Source: Rhizophlyctis rosea
Taxonomy: Eukaryota; Chytridiomycota; Chytridiomycetes; Rhizophlyctidales; Rhizophlyctidaceae
DNA length: 64,000 nucleotides
Reading direction: 5' to 3'
Assembly (NCBI GenBank): GCA_027596075.1
Contig: JADGJC010000015.1
Span: 69,158 to 133,157, forward strand
Part shown: positions 55,473 through 64,000 of the stretch, piece after piece
Position numbering within the stretch: the first letter of the stretch is position 1
Layout of the letters: every line of letters begins with the position of its first letter
Program-made: the position numbers and the translations under genes
The notes under the pieces: model-generated
What the model saw: the letters and a program-made list of their open reading frames with translations, nothing else
What the model was told of the DNA's origin: nothing
Database searches by the model: none

Positions 55473-57699
55473 ATGCCATCCGGAACATATCGAGTCCGTC
55501 TCGTATTTGAGCAAAAAGACCCGCCCTACAAATGCTGGTACGAGGTTGACTCCAACATCGACAGGACGATCAGCGACCTAATCACCCACATCGCGCGAGA
55601 CTTTGGTATCACCTCTGCATCGCTTTCCCTCTCAGTAGAAGGTTTCGAACTTCTACCTGTCGGAACAACGGCAGGGTTGGTTCGGGATGGGGATCTTATT
55701 ACGTATGTATTTTCGGTCGCTACGCAAATATGAGACACATATTGGACGAGCTATTGATAACACCCTGTCGTATCACATTAGAGTAACAGAACGCCAAAGC
55801 CCCTCTACCGCTTCCTCCGTCAGGAGTTCAAAACGAAAACACTCTATCAGCTTCGAAAAGGACTCCGGTCCCTCAAAATCGCCCCACAAAACGCCGAGCA
55901 GCAGCGACAAAAAGCGCCTATGCACCGAAACTTCCAAATCCGCTCCCTCATCAGACTCCAACTCTGATTTAGAATGGATGCCGGGCCACGATGTTCCACC
56001 ACACGCCGCCACTAGCTCCTTTCCCGTCCTCAAAAAAGGCATGAACAACGCCCTTCAACAACTCCCCCCTCAATTCCGTGCATCCTCCAAATTCATCCCG
56101 AGCCGCTCATTCAAATCATCGGAAGATGCTCATGACATTTTTGACGAGAAAGTCATATCCATGCTGGATCAAGCGCTGGCGAGGGCGCGATCCATTCGGT
56201 CTGGACAGAATGAAGATGGGGCGGACGAGGAGGAAGGAGAGGTCAAAGAAGGAGGGAGTACGGCCAAAGCGATAACCGCACCGGAAACATCTAGCTCAGA
56301 GGAGGAAGATGATGAGGAAGAGGAAGGGAAGGAAGAAGAAGAGGAAGCAGAAGAGGAGGAAACAACAGAAGAGTCCGACACATCCTCCGAACCCGACACA
56401 TCATCCTCCAGCGAATCCGAATCCTCATCCTCCGAAAGCGACACCTCCAGCGAAGCCTCAACCTCCGGCGAAGAAGCAGACGAAGAACCCACCTCTTCCG
56501 ACAATGCCAAGCTCCCAGTCGGCAAGCATAACAAAGCTAATGGCGTCGTAACGCCTCAAACCACATCATCCAAACCCGTTAACGGCAAAACGGCAGCACC
56601 GCATCCTCTTCCAGCCAAACCCACCACCGCGTCGTCTGTAACAATGGACGTCCCCATCTCTCTTGGAAAACATAAGCGTAAACAGACCATGGCTCTCCTA
56701 TCTACGCCACGACAGCATTTCCATTTTGATGACGAGCAGGGTGGAGGTGACGGCGTTAGTGGTGACATCGATGTGGAGGGGGAGCCGCCGGAGGAAGTTC
56801 CGAATATTAGTCATGTGCCGCAGACAACGCCCGCGAAGAAGGGCAAAAAGGGGAAGGGGAAGCAGGTTGTATCGACGGAGACGACTGATGCGGGTGGGAA
56901 TGAGGCTGATGGGGAGGGTGTGAGTGGGGAGGCGAGGGTTGTGTTTACGAAGGTTTATTTGTATGATGAGGGGTATGTTGCTACGCCGAGGAAGGAGGGA
57001 GGTGAAGGGGTGGAGGGGGTGACGGGGAGTGGGAAGAAGAGGAGGAGGAGGAGGGAGAGGAAGGGTGGTGTTGGGGCGGGTGGGGTGAATGGGGTGGAGG
57101 GGTTGGAGAATGGTGAGGAGATGGAGGTTGGGATGGAGGTTGATGCTGGGACGAAGGATGTTAGTGCGGGTCGGAAAGATGGTCCGCAAAAAGATTATGA
57201 GAGTTTGCCCGAGTTGGTGGGGATGCCGGTTGTTGGGCAGGTTATTGCATTCAAGGTAAGAAATCACACATTTTCTGTTGTTTCTGAATCCATGCCCAAT
57301 GGAGATAAGCTATAAACAATCATTGACACTCTTGCATTTCATCACCAGATTCTGGAACTGAACCCCGTCACATACGCACCGGAGATTTCCGACTTCAAGG
57401 TTCGTATTCGATCCAACAACTTTAGCTTTCCCTCATGCTTTCCCTAACTCCCCTTCCCCCAATAGGAAGCCCAAGTCATCTCCCTCACACCACACAAATC
57501 CTCGAACGGCTACCGCGTCACGCTCAAGTACCTCTCGGCGAAACAAGCGCCGGCGCCAGAGAAGATGTATAATGAGGACGGGGAGTTTGTTGGGGGCAAG
57601 TTTGATTTGCCGCCGGATGAGGAGTGGGTGGTTGAGGGTGGTGGAGATGTGGTCGAGGTTGGGGTTGAGGAGTTGGTTGGGGTAAGGGTTCTTGGGTAG
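55473..57699 (+). CDS. COIL: Coilin homologue, 4 exons, 662 aa
   Basis: Coilin is the scaffold of Cajal bodies, where spliceosomal snRNPs mature. Exons: 55473-55702, 55782-57255, 57349-57399 and 57466-57699. The N-terminal self-association domain reads TYRVRLVFEQKDPPYKCWYE, DRTISDLITHIARDFGI, LSVEGFELLPVGTTAGLVRD and GDLITV, matching the coilin ubiquitin-like fold. The middle 400 residues are disordered, with Ser/Glu/Asp tracts and basic runs (KKRRRRRERK), as in animal and plant coilins. The C-terminal atypical Tudor domain (about 545-662) reads DYESLPELVGMPVVGQVIAF, KILELNPVTYAPEISDFKEA, QVISLTPHKSSNGYRVTLKY and then FDLPPDEEWVV. No RG box is evident. Coilin is absent from yeasts and most Dikarya, so this is informative about the lineage. 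Confidence 0.87.
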
Positions 57700-59037
57700 G
57701 GTGTTTTGGTTGGGGTTTAATGTTAGAGAGAATTGTTAATGTTTACGACATAATGCGGGCAGACTAATATGATGAAGTGGGCATGCAGTGAAACATGGGG
57801 ATGCAACCTGTCATATTTTCAGGACGAAAGAATTGAAGGCCAGGCCGTGCACGCTATTCTGCTCTAAAATCAAGCAAGCACAGACAGTTGGCCGCGCCCA
57901 TAAGTGTGTCGAAAACTCGTCAACATGAACCTGTGAAGCATGCCAGGCACCTCGTCTCATAACCACGACTTATGAGCAATCAATGCTGTAACTTTAGCGT
58001 GTGGGTAAACTGATATATTACCCTCACCATCAGCAGACGTAAAAAGTCACCAAACCTCAGTGACGAGGAAGTACACGTGTACCTGTCAGCAGATGCGCGA
58101 CCTGATTGTCAACAACTGCATCTGCTGGAACTATACAAGCACTTCTGAGGACGCTTCAGCACGTTCACTCAGCCCAGTTATAGTACAACTGTATGATACA
58201 AGGAAGTTCTAATCTACCCCACCCACGGCAGTTAGAGGGCCAGCGTTTCAGCTCCTCCTTCAACACATGCTGGCAAAAAGCCGAGCATCACCAGGGAGCT
58301 GCCATCTCTATGGATGCATACGCGAAGCCTGGCGCCTTCCGAGGCCACTTGAGCGTTTCGCCAGAGTGAAACGACACTTGCTTCTAGTGGAGATCCCGTT
58401 GAGGGGAGGACTTTAGTAGCGTCTGCGTCATGGAAAGCGAATCGCGAGATACTTATCTGAACACCTTGTGGGAACGACCAGCCAAAGTTCTAGCTATACA
58501 ATGTACATAGTACAAAGTTTATTCTATTTCTACCTTGAGGATGACTGGACTAGAGGACGAAAGAGAGGTAAACGCAAACAAAGACAAACCGCAAGTAACG
58601 AGATGAAACAAATGGTGAGGAGCATGCGTACGACCGATGACTAGTGCAACATGAAGGCCCGTCCAAGCCGACTTACGTTTGGCGTACCAATTGCGCTTGG
58701 AGCAGACAATCGCGACGTATACCCACGGTTGCCACGGTTGCCGAAGCAAGTTTAGGGCGGATATGATAAACCCAAAAAGGGTATCTCAACATGTGACCGC
58801 ATCCAATCAACCACAATGCTCACGTCACCATCAGCCCACCAACTAGACCAATACACACCGTTTCAGTAAGTGTTCCACAAGCGCATTAGGTCGATGGTGT
58901 GGATGGTGTCGTATGAAGAGGGAAGTAAATGGTGTGGAATGAAGAAGGTGTGAAATTCGCAAGTGGAGCATGGGTTCACTTGTGTCGACCACGTCGTTGA
59001 GGATGGATGGATAGCTTGAAAGGGAGCAGTGATGGAT
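57700..59037. other. Intergenic, about 1.3 kb
   Basis: No gene is seen. The minus-strand frames at 58519-59060 are unremarkable. Confidence 0.35.
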
Positions 59038-59507
59038 AGCTTGAAGGAAAATGCACACAAACCGCAGCTAGATTAGCGTGGATCTTTTATGAGCATTGAC
59101 CAGTCGCCTCAACAACCATGCGAATTCATGGTGTCTCGTCGGCCAACTGGTGAGCCTGCGTCATAATGCCACCCGCTCCACACCGCCATAAGCAATGTAC
59201 ACTAGGTACATAAAGTGTGGTCCCCGCTGTTGGTCGGCCTGTGTGTTGGCGTGACGGAGAATTGGTAGTGGAGCTTGAAGGAAACTGCACACAAATCGCA
59301 GCTAGACTAGCGTAGTGGAGCTTTTATGAGCATTGACCCGTTGCCTCAACAGCACATGCGACATGGTATCTCTTCGACAACGGGTAAGCCCGCATCATAG
59401 TGCCACTCGCTCCACACCGGGACTCGCCCAATGTACGCGAAGGTACATAAAGTGTGGTCCCCGCTGTTGGTCGATTTGTGTGGTGCGTGAATGAGAATTG
59501 GGAGTGA
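59038..59507. repeat. Imperfect direct repeat, two units of about 234 bp
   Basis: Unit 1 runs about 59038-59271 and unit 2 about 59272-59507. Both start AGCTTGAAGGAAA and contain GCACACAAA-CGCAGCTAGA, TTTTATGAGCATTGACC and TGCCTCAACA-like words. Both also share GGTACATAAAGTGTGGTCCC followed by CGCTGTTGGTCG. The units differ by scattered substitutions and small indels. Neither codes. The conserved ACATAAAGTGTGGTCCCCGC block ends each unit. The origin (tandem duplication or a small repeat family) is not decided by this window. Confidence 0.85.
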
Positions 59508-59622
59508 AGTGCGATTGGAAGATGTTTGGAGGATAAAGAAACAAGCTGTTGGAAACCCTGGAATTATAGAACCTACAAGTAAAGGCCTTAACCATAATTT
59601 GATCGAATAGTCACGTGTCTAA

Positions 59623-60871
59623 ATGGCTTACGTCAAATCAATAAATAATGCGCAATTGGGTGACGCCAAATTGCCGCCCACTTTCCCACGAGACAACTTG
59701 GCCTTGGACCTCCGAATGGGTGAGTACGGATCCCATTCTCTCTCCTTCCCACGCTTCCTCACACTCCCATCCGCAACTTTCCCACCACCAACTTCATACA
59801 GAAGTCCACCACTTCTATAACCCGCGGATAACGTCTGAATGCCCACAACGGGTGCAACAGGCTCCTTCAAGAGCTGGGGCAGGGCGATCGCCTCCGCAGT
59901 AGGGATAGGCGACCCGTCGACGCCCACGTCTGAACTTCGACCGCTGTTGGGACACGTGGTAAGTGGTGGATACGTTGGAAGATGGTTTTCGCACCTTCTG
60001 CGTCTCTTCCAATGCGTGCAATGTGGCAAGGGTCGCGCATGAACTACCACTCTCACTAATCCTTACCCACCTCACAAAACGCAGCCGACCCGCCCCCCTC
60101 AACGCAAAATTACCTCCGAAGGAACGCGAATAGTCATCTGGCCCGCAACACCAACCTCCTTCACAAACGCTTGCACCTTCGCCACAGACCTCCCTTCCTC
60201 CCTAGACGACGCCCTCCCCGCACCCCTCTACCGCTCCCACGTAGCGGAACTCAATGCCCTCCTCCGCTCCGCCCACCTCCGCCGCCGAACCCTCTACATA
60301 TCCCAAACCCTCTCAACAGCCCTCCTCGCTCTCCTTCTCCTCATCATATCAATATGGGTCGCAGTAGCGTACCACCAGTATGTCGTTACCGTCGTGTGTG
60401 TGGTGGGAATTTTGGTGTTGGGGGCGACGCAGCCGTTGGTTGGGCAGGGGTGGTTTGCGGGGGTGAAGGAGATGGTTGAGGAGGAGGGTGAGGATTTGGT
60501 GGCGGAGTGGAATGCTAGGGCGCCGGCGCATGCGAGGTTTGAGGTGGAGGGGGCGGAGAATTTGGCGGTGCATCCGAGGTGGGGGGTCGAGACGGAGGGA
60601 CCTACCGAGCCGGTGAGTTTTGTGGAGGATTGAAGTGAATTGGGGCGGTCTTTGCGTTGTACACTGGGATGGCGGACCGAAAACAAGACTTTGACTAATC
60701 TCATGCATGGATCATATTGGCCTACTCATGATCCAGGAACTCCACGTCATCATCCTCGACCTTCCACTAAGACGACAAGCGGCCGAACAAGCCGCCAGCA
60801 ACGAAGTCCTCCTAACACCAGAAGGCGACGGAATGATGATGGCCGTCAAAGTCATACGGTCAATTCATTGA
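59623..60871 (+). CDS. Two-TM hypothetical protein, multi-exon, boundaries partly uncertain
   Basis: Not recognised. Exon 1 (59623-59719) encodes MAYVKSINNAQLGDAKLPPT. Exon 2 starts at 59802 (EVHHFYNPRITSECPQR); its 3' end is uncertain. The main exon starts near 60085 and reads KITSEGTRIVIWPATPTSFT, LPAPLYRSHVAELNALLRSA, then TM1 (LSTALLALLLLIISIWVAVA), a short loop, TM2 (YVVTVVCVVGILVLGATQPL), and an acidic amphipathic stretch (FAGVKEMVEEEGEDLVAEWN). It is spliced after EGPTEP to a last exon from about 60737 (ELHVIILDLPLRRQAAEQAA). The hairpin of two close TM helices with a soluble tail is reminiscent of Spo7/CNEP1R1 topology, but I see no clear sequence match. Confidence 0.5.
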
Positions 60872-61368
60872 TTGAGTTTGCTCATCCGTCCTTGCCTTCT
60901 TACTTTCCCTTCCCAATCACACAATACCTTCTCGAACCGTGTATACCATCCCTCCCGCTTCTCACACGCCAAACTGTATTTCTGTACTCTTGTACCAATT
61001 TGATGTTGTTCTTTGTGTAATAATAGCATTATTGCTCCCGTTCGCCGCTTCCGCCGTGTCCACTACTTGTGGAGCAGCCAAACGCTCGTGTGAACAAACT
61101 TCTTTCGTCGTGAAGTCCGCATGATATTGGCCACGATGCTGCCAATAGTACCAAAAATCCGCTGCCTGTGGAACTGAAGCTCAATTGGAGGATCATCTAT
61201 AATTTCCCGACGGGGTTTATGCGAATTCTCCGAGCGATACATGCATATATTTCTCTCCGTAAAATCTCCTGCCGTTGCACATACACTTTTCAAAAGAACC
61301 CTAAAAAAGGAGAAAGAAACAAAAAACTACAAACTCCACCCCCTCCCAACCCCCTCCCACCATCCCCA
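60872..61368. other. Intergenic, convergent 3' flanks
   Basis: About 500 nt without a recognised gene. Confidence 0.4.
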
Positions 61369-62418
61369 TCACTTCGCAAAATGCCCCTGCCACCCCCTCG
61401 GAACACCCCACCCATGGTCCCTCGCAACCCTCACGAAAGCCTGCATGGCCTCCTGGGCCGTGTACGGCTTGTCCCACCCGCGGTGGGTGTCGAGCCGCGC
61501 GGGGCGCGGGTCGGTGGATGTGATGGCGAGACGGACTTCGAGGAAGATGGAGGGGAGAGAGTAGGATTTTTTCCAGCCGGTTGTTGTTAGAATGTTCTGT
61601 TTTATGGTGTGTGGGGTGGGAAGATTAGAAGGGGATTTGAGGGGAAGGGAAGGGAATGGGAAGGGGAGGAGGGGGAGAAGGGCGAGGAGGGGGGTACTGA
61701 CCAGACAGACGGATCCACCGGCTGTTACATGACCGCCGCCGCCGTTGATGAATTGGAGGAGGCGGGGTGTTACAACGCGGATGTAGGGTCTGAAATATAG
61801 TGTGGGATATGCGTGTATGTTAGTAATCATTGAGGAAAGGATGACACTTGACACGAGTGTGACACCATGCATTGTAAACATTCACGACGAACTTACGGCG
61901 TAGAAGGAAAATCCGGTCCAAACCTCACTTCCAACGTAATGCCCCGCTCCGCGACAGCGGGGCCCTTTGTGCGGAGGTCCTTTTGGAGCGGGAGGGATTC
62001 GTCTAGGTCCGTTAAGCGGACTGTCCACCTAAACCGTCATCACTTATCAGATATCCCGTTCCACTCTTCTAATCACTTCCATCACCCTGATACTCAACTG
62101 ATACAAATTCCCCATCTCCTCAACATCCAACACCCACCCGCGTTCACGCTTGCGAGTCTGGACCTGGTAATCTAGCACCTCGCGCAGGGCTTTGTAGAGG
62201 GCTTTGGTTGCGGTGCGGGTTGCGTAGGTGGGTGGGGGGAGGAGGTTGAGGTCTGGTGTTTCGGTTTCCGGGGACGGGGTCGATTCTGCGTTGGTGGAGT
62301 CTGTGGGGGTGGGTTCTGGTTCTGTGGGGGTTGGCTGTACGGGGGTGGAAGGTGTGTCTTTGGTTTCGGATGTGAGGAGGGAGGTAACGATGAGGAAGAT
62401 GGAGCGGAGGAGGGACAT
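61369..62418 (-). CDS. Ubiquitin-conjugating enzyme E2, UBE2Q-like, 4 exons, 255 aa
   Basis: E2 enzyme that carries ubiquitin on a cysteine. Exons: 62418-62099, 62028-61897, 61789-61702 and 61596-61369. The splice after TAT-CA at 62099 gives LYQWTVRLTDLDESLPLQKD, the E2 strand pattern LYxWxV. Then come ITLEVRFGPDFPSTPPYIRV, VTPRLLQFINGGGGHVTAGG and SVCLNILTTTGWKKSYSLPS. The GG-xx-C-L/M-N/E-L-L-T-xx-GW-x-x-Y signature is that of UBE2Q, with catalytic Cys179. The C-terminus (YTAQEAMQAFVRVARDHGWG) matches the QSYxxIVxIHEKNGW end of UBE2Q. The N-terminus is odd: MS-LLRSIFLIVTSLLTSE is a hydrophobic segment like a signal or tail anchor, followed by a Thr/Pro/Glu-rich linker. A Met at 62436 is also in frame. 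Confidence 0.85.
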
Positions 62419-63397
62419 TTTTGCGGGATGGTGCAAGTTAGTTAGAGTTGGGTACGGTGCGTTTTGTGAGGAGGATTGAAGTTCAAAGATGGAAATTCGA
62501 CACTCTTGAGAGAAATATCAGGACCGAAGGAGTTGGTCTATCCGTCACCAACGTATGGCAGAAGAAGCACAACAAAGTCAATCTCGCGCGCATCAGCATA
62601 GGAAAATCGGCTTGGATCTGCTGATGGGCGCGTAGGGTGACGAGATGTTATGCGAGAGGCACGGAAACATCATGGGCGGCCCAGCACACGAAAGATTGTC
62701 AGGCGGACAAGGAGATGCTCTGAAACATCAATATGGGTGGCCACATGCTCCATCATGCCATTGGGACTTTCCTCAGTAGTCATTTTTCGCGTGTACCAAG
62801 AGGTGACGTGGCGTGGGTATCTCGTCTCCTCCAGGTAAACAAACTCCTTCATGCAAGCTGGCTTGATTGATACCCACAACGCACTGACTTTCGATACTTC
62901 GGTTTTTTGACTTTATTCTTTGGGTTTTGATTTTTTATTTGGAGGGATGCTTTTGGTCTGGCTGATGAGGGTTCTGTAAAAAAGCCAGAAACCGTTGAAT
63001 TTGGTACGTATTGCATGGGGAAACATTGAACTTTTTGTGTTTGTGGGATGAATGTATTTGCTAGCTCCTTCATGCAGAGGGTAAGCCGGGAGTTGTGAGG
63101 GTCCTTGTTATCAGCCCCTGAATTTTTGTGTGTGAAGGCGGCTTACGTGATCGGCGTGGATGACATCATGCTGTCCATCTCAGTCCAAGGCGCATAAAAC
63201 CGGGGTGGAGTGTTTACACCTTCAGTTCCATACGCTTCTTGGCGTTCCCACGGTCTCATCTGACCTCCTTTCATCTAAAATCTTCACGTTCCAACACCCT
63301 CATTGCGTTCAAACTACTTATTACCCTGCAGCAATCAACTCGCGACGTTGACCGTCGCCCCACCCCCTAAACGCGCAAACGCAATACACCAATCTGT
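62419..63397. other. Intergenic between divergent E2 and MPDU1-like genes
   Basis: About 980 nt with no recognised gene or repeat. Confidence 0.4.
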
Positions 63398-64000
63398 ATG
63401 CCCCCGCCCCCACCCATCAACCTCGCAGCACCACCTCCAACACCACAAACAAACTCACTTCTCAAACGGTCTACAACAAACACCCAAATTTACGATCCCC
63501 TCCTCCCAAACACAACAATGTCCCTATCCTACATCCCCACCTCCCTCCACCCCCACCTCCACACCCTCTTAGGCCCCGAATGCGCCTCCAACATCCTCTC
63601 CGCAGACCACCTCACGCAAACCACGCCCGAGTGCCAAATATTGCTCTTCTCGAAAGTCACAGGCCTCTTAATCCTCCTCCTAGGCTCAACCCTCAAAATC
63701 CCCTCCCTCCTCCCAATCCTCACATCCTTCTCAACCCGCGGCATATCAATCCCCCCACTCCTCCTCGAAACAATCGGGTTCACAATCGGTATTGCGTACA
63801 ACATCCGTGCCGCCAACCCATTCACGACGTGGGGTGAAGCACCGTTCCTCCTTGGTGCAAACCTCCTGATCTTCGCGGTTCACTTTTTATCTAAACGCCC
63901 CCGATCGTCGGGTGTGGTCCAATTCGGCATCGCAACAGCGATATACACAGTCTTCTTCCGAACACTCTTCAACACCCAAATCGTCACACCACCCATCCTC
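63398..64000 (+). CDS. MPDU1: MPDU1-like PQ-loop membrane protein, truncated by window end
   Basis: Mannose-P-dolichol utilisation defect 1 family, needed in animals for use of dolichol-linked sugars in glycosylation at the ER. A single open frame runs to the window end. It reads LLGPECASNILSADHL, FSKVTGLLILLLGSTLKIPS, ISIPPLLLETIGFTIGIAYN and IRAANPFTTWGEAPFLLGAN, then LLIFAVHFLSKR. The last parts match the GLSLxSxxLELxxYTxxxxYN-x(4)-PFSxWGE core of the family. The usual first KxPQ motif reads LKIPSLL here, so the PQ pair is replaced by PS. Two in-frame starts are possible, 63398 and 63518; the later one removes a Pro-rich leader and is closer to the family start. The second PQ-loop repeat lies beyond the window. 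Confidence 0.8.
   Translation, partial: MPPPPPINLAAPPPTPQTNSLLKRSTTNTQIYDPLLPNTTMSLSYIPTSLHPHLHTLLGPECASNILSADHLTQTTPECQILLFSKVTGLLILLLGSTLKIPSLLPILTSFSTRGISIPPLLLETIGFTIGIAYNIRAANPFTTWGEAPFLLGANLLIFAVHFLSKRPRSSGVVQFGIATAIYTVFFRTLFNTQIVTPPIL

Noticed and set aside
55773..56768. Antisense frames inside coilin
   Set aside because: They are Ser/Glu shadows of the disordered coilin middle region.
1..64000. CRISPR arrays, rRNA, tRNA genes and full transposons
   Set aside because: No regularly spaced repeats, no rRNA-like sequence, no convincing tRNA cloverleaf and no transposase, integrase or reverse-transcriptase motif was seen by eye. A tRNAscan run would be needed to exclude tRNAs.

Overview
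The window is nuclear DNA of an intron-rich fungus, most likely a flagellated (chytrid-type) one. Almost every gene is broken by short GT-AG introns, usually 45-130 nt, and several exons are only 10-25 nt long. The gene set mixes fungal housekeeping genes with genes lost from most higher fungi: a CEP19 basal-body protein, a coilin, an alkaline ceramidase and a TIR-domain protein. The lineage call is inference from gene content; no marker phylogeny was possible.

Layout, left to right. 0.3-3.0 kb: kinesin motor (+). 3.6-4.6 kb: unknown four-exon gene (-). 6.1-12.2 kb: four dispersed copies of a two-exon BTB-like family; one is intact and three carry frameshifts or stops. 12.6-16.0 kb: 1050-residue protein (-) with a long probably helical N-terminus, a TIR domain with the NADase-type glutamate, and a C-terminal coiled coil. 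16.6-17.7 kb: AP-3 sigma in nine exons. 18.5-20.5 kb: chromate-transporter family protein (+). 20.7-24.1 kb: Sgd1/NOM1 ribosome-biogenesis factor (-). 24.4-25.9 kb: TraB-family protein with a mitochondrial-like presequence (-). 26.9-27.9 kb: NmrA-like protein (-). 29.3-30.0 kb: unknown basic protein (+). 30.5-31.7 kb: prohibitin 1 (-). 32.1-37.1 kb: three tandem paralogues of an unrecognised family with two Cys/His repeats and a coiled-coil tail; two are frameshifted. 37.4-38.8 kb: alkaline ceramidase (-). 39.1-40.4 kb: decayed ankyrin-repeat gene. 41.0-43.9 kb: CEP19 with a very long acidic extension (+). 45.1-47.4 kb: GH5 glycosidase (-). 48.4-49.4 kb: MRT4 (-). 50.6-51.4 kb: PIG-P (+). 51.7 kb: assembly gap in homopolymers. 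51.8-53.6 kb: cyclic-nucleotide-binding-like domain fused to a D-2-hydroxyacid dehydrogenase (-). 55.5-57.7 kb: coilin (+). 59.0-59.5 kb: tandem repeat of about 234 bp. 59.6-60.9 kb: two-TM unknown (+). 61.4-62.4 kb: UBE2Q-like E2 (-). 63.4 kb to the window end: MPDU1-like PQ-loop protein, truncated (+).

There is no operon logic, as expected for a eukaryote. Some themes recur: membrane and lipid genes (ceramidase, PIG-P, MPDU1, AP-3 sigma), nuclear/nucleolar RNP biology (Sgd1, MRT4, coilin) and cilium or cytoskeleton (CEP19, kinesin). Two lineage-specific families, BTB-like and Cys/His-repeat, are actively duplicating and decaying. The most striking loci are the TIR protein, the Cys/His-repeat cluster, the CNB-dehydrogenase fusion and the 10-nt exon in AP-3 sigma. 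Exon boundaries were read by eye from splice consensus, phase and family similarity; no transcript data or searches were available.
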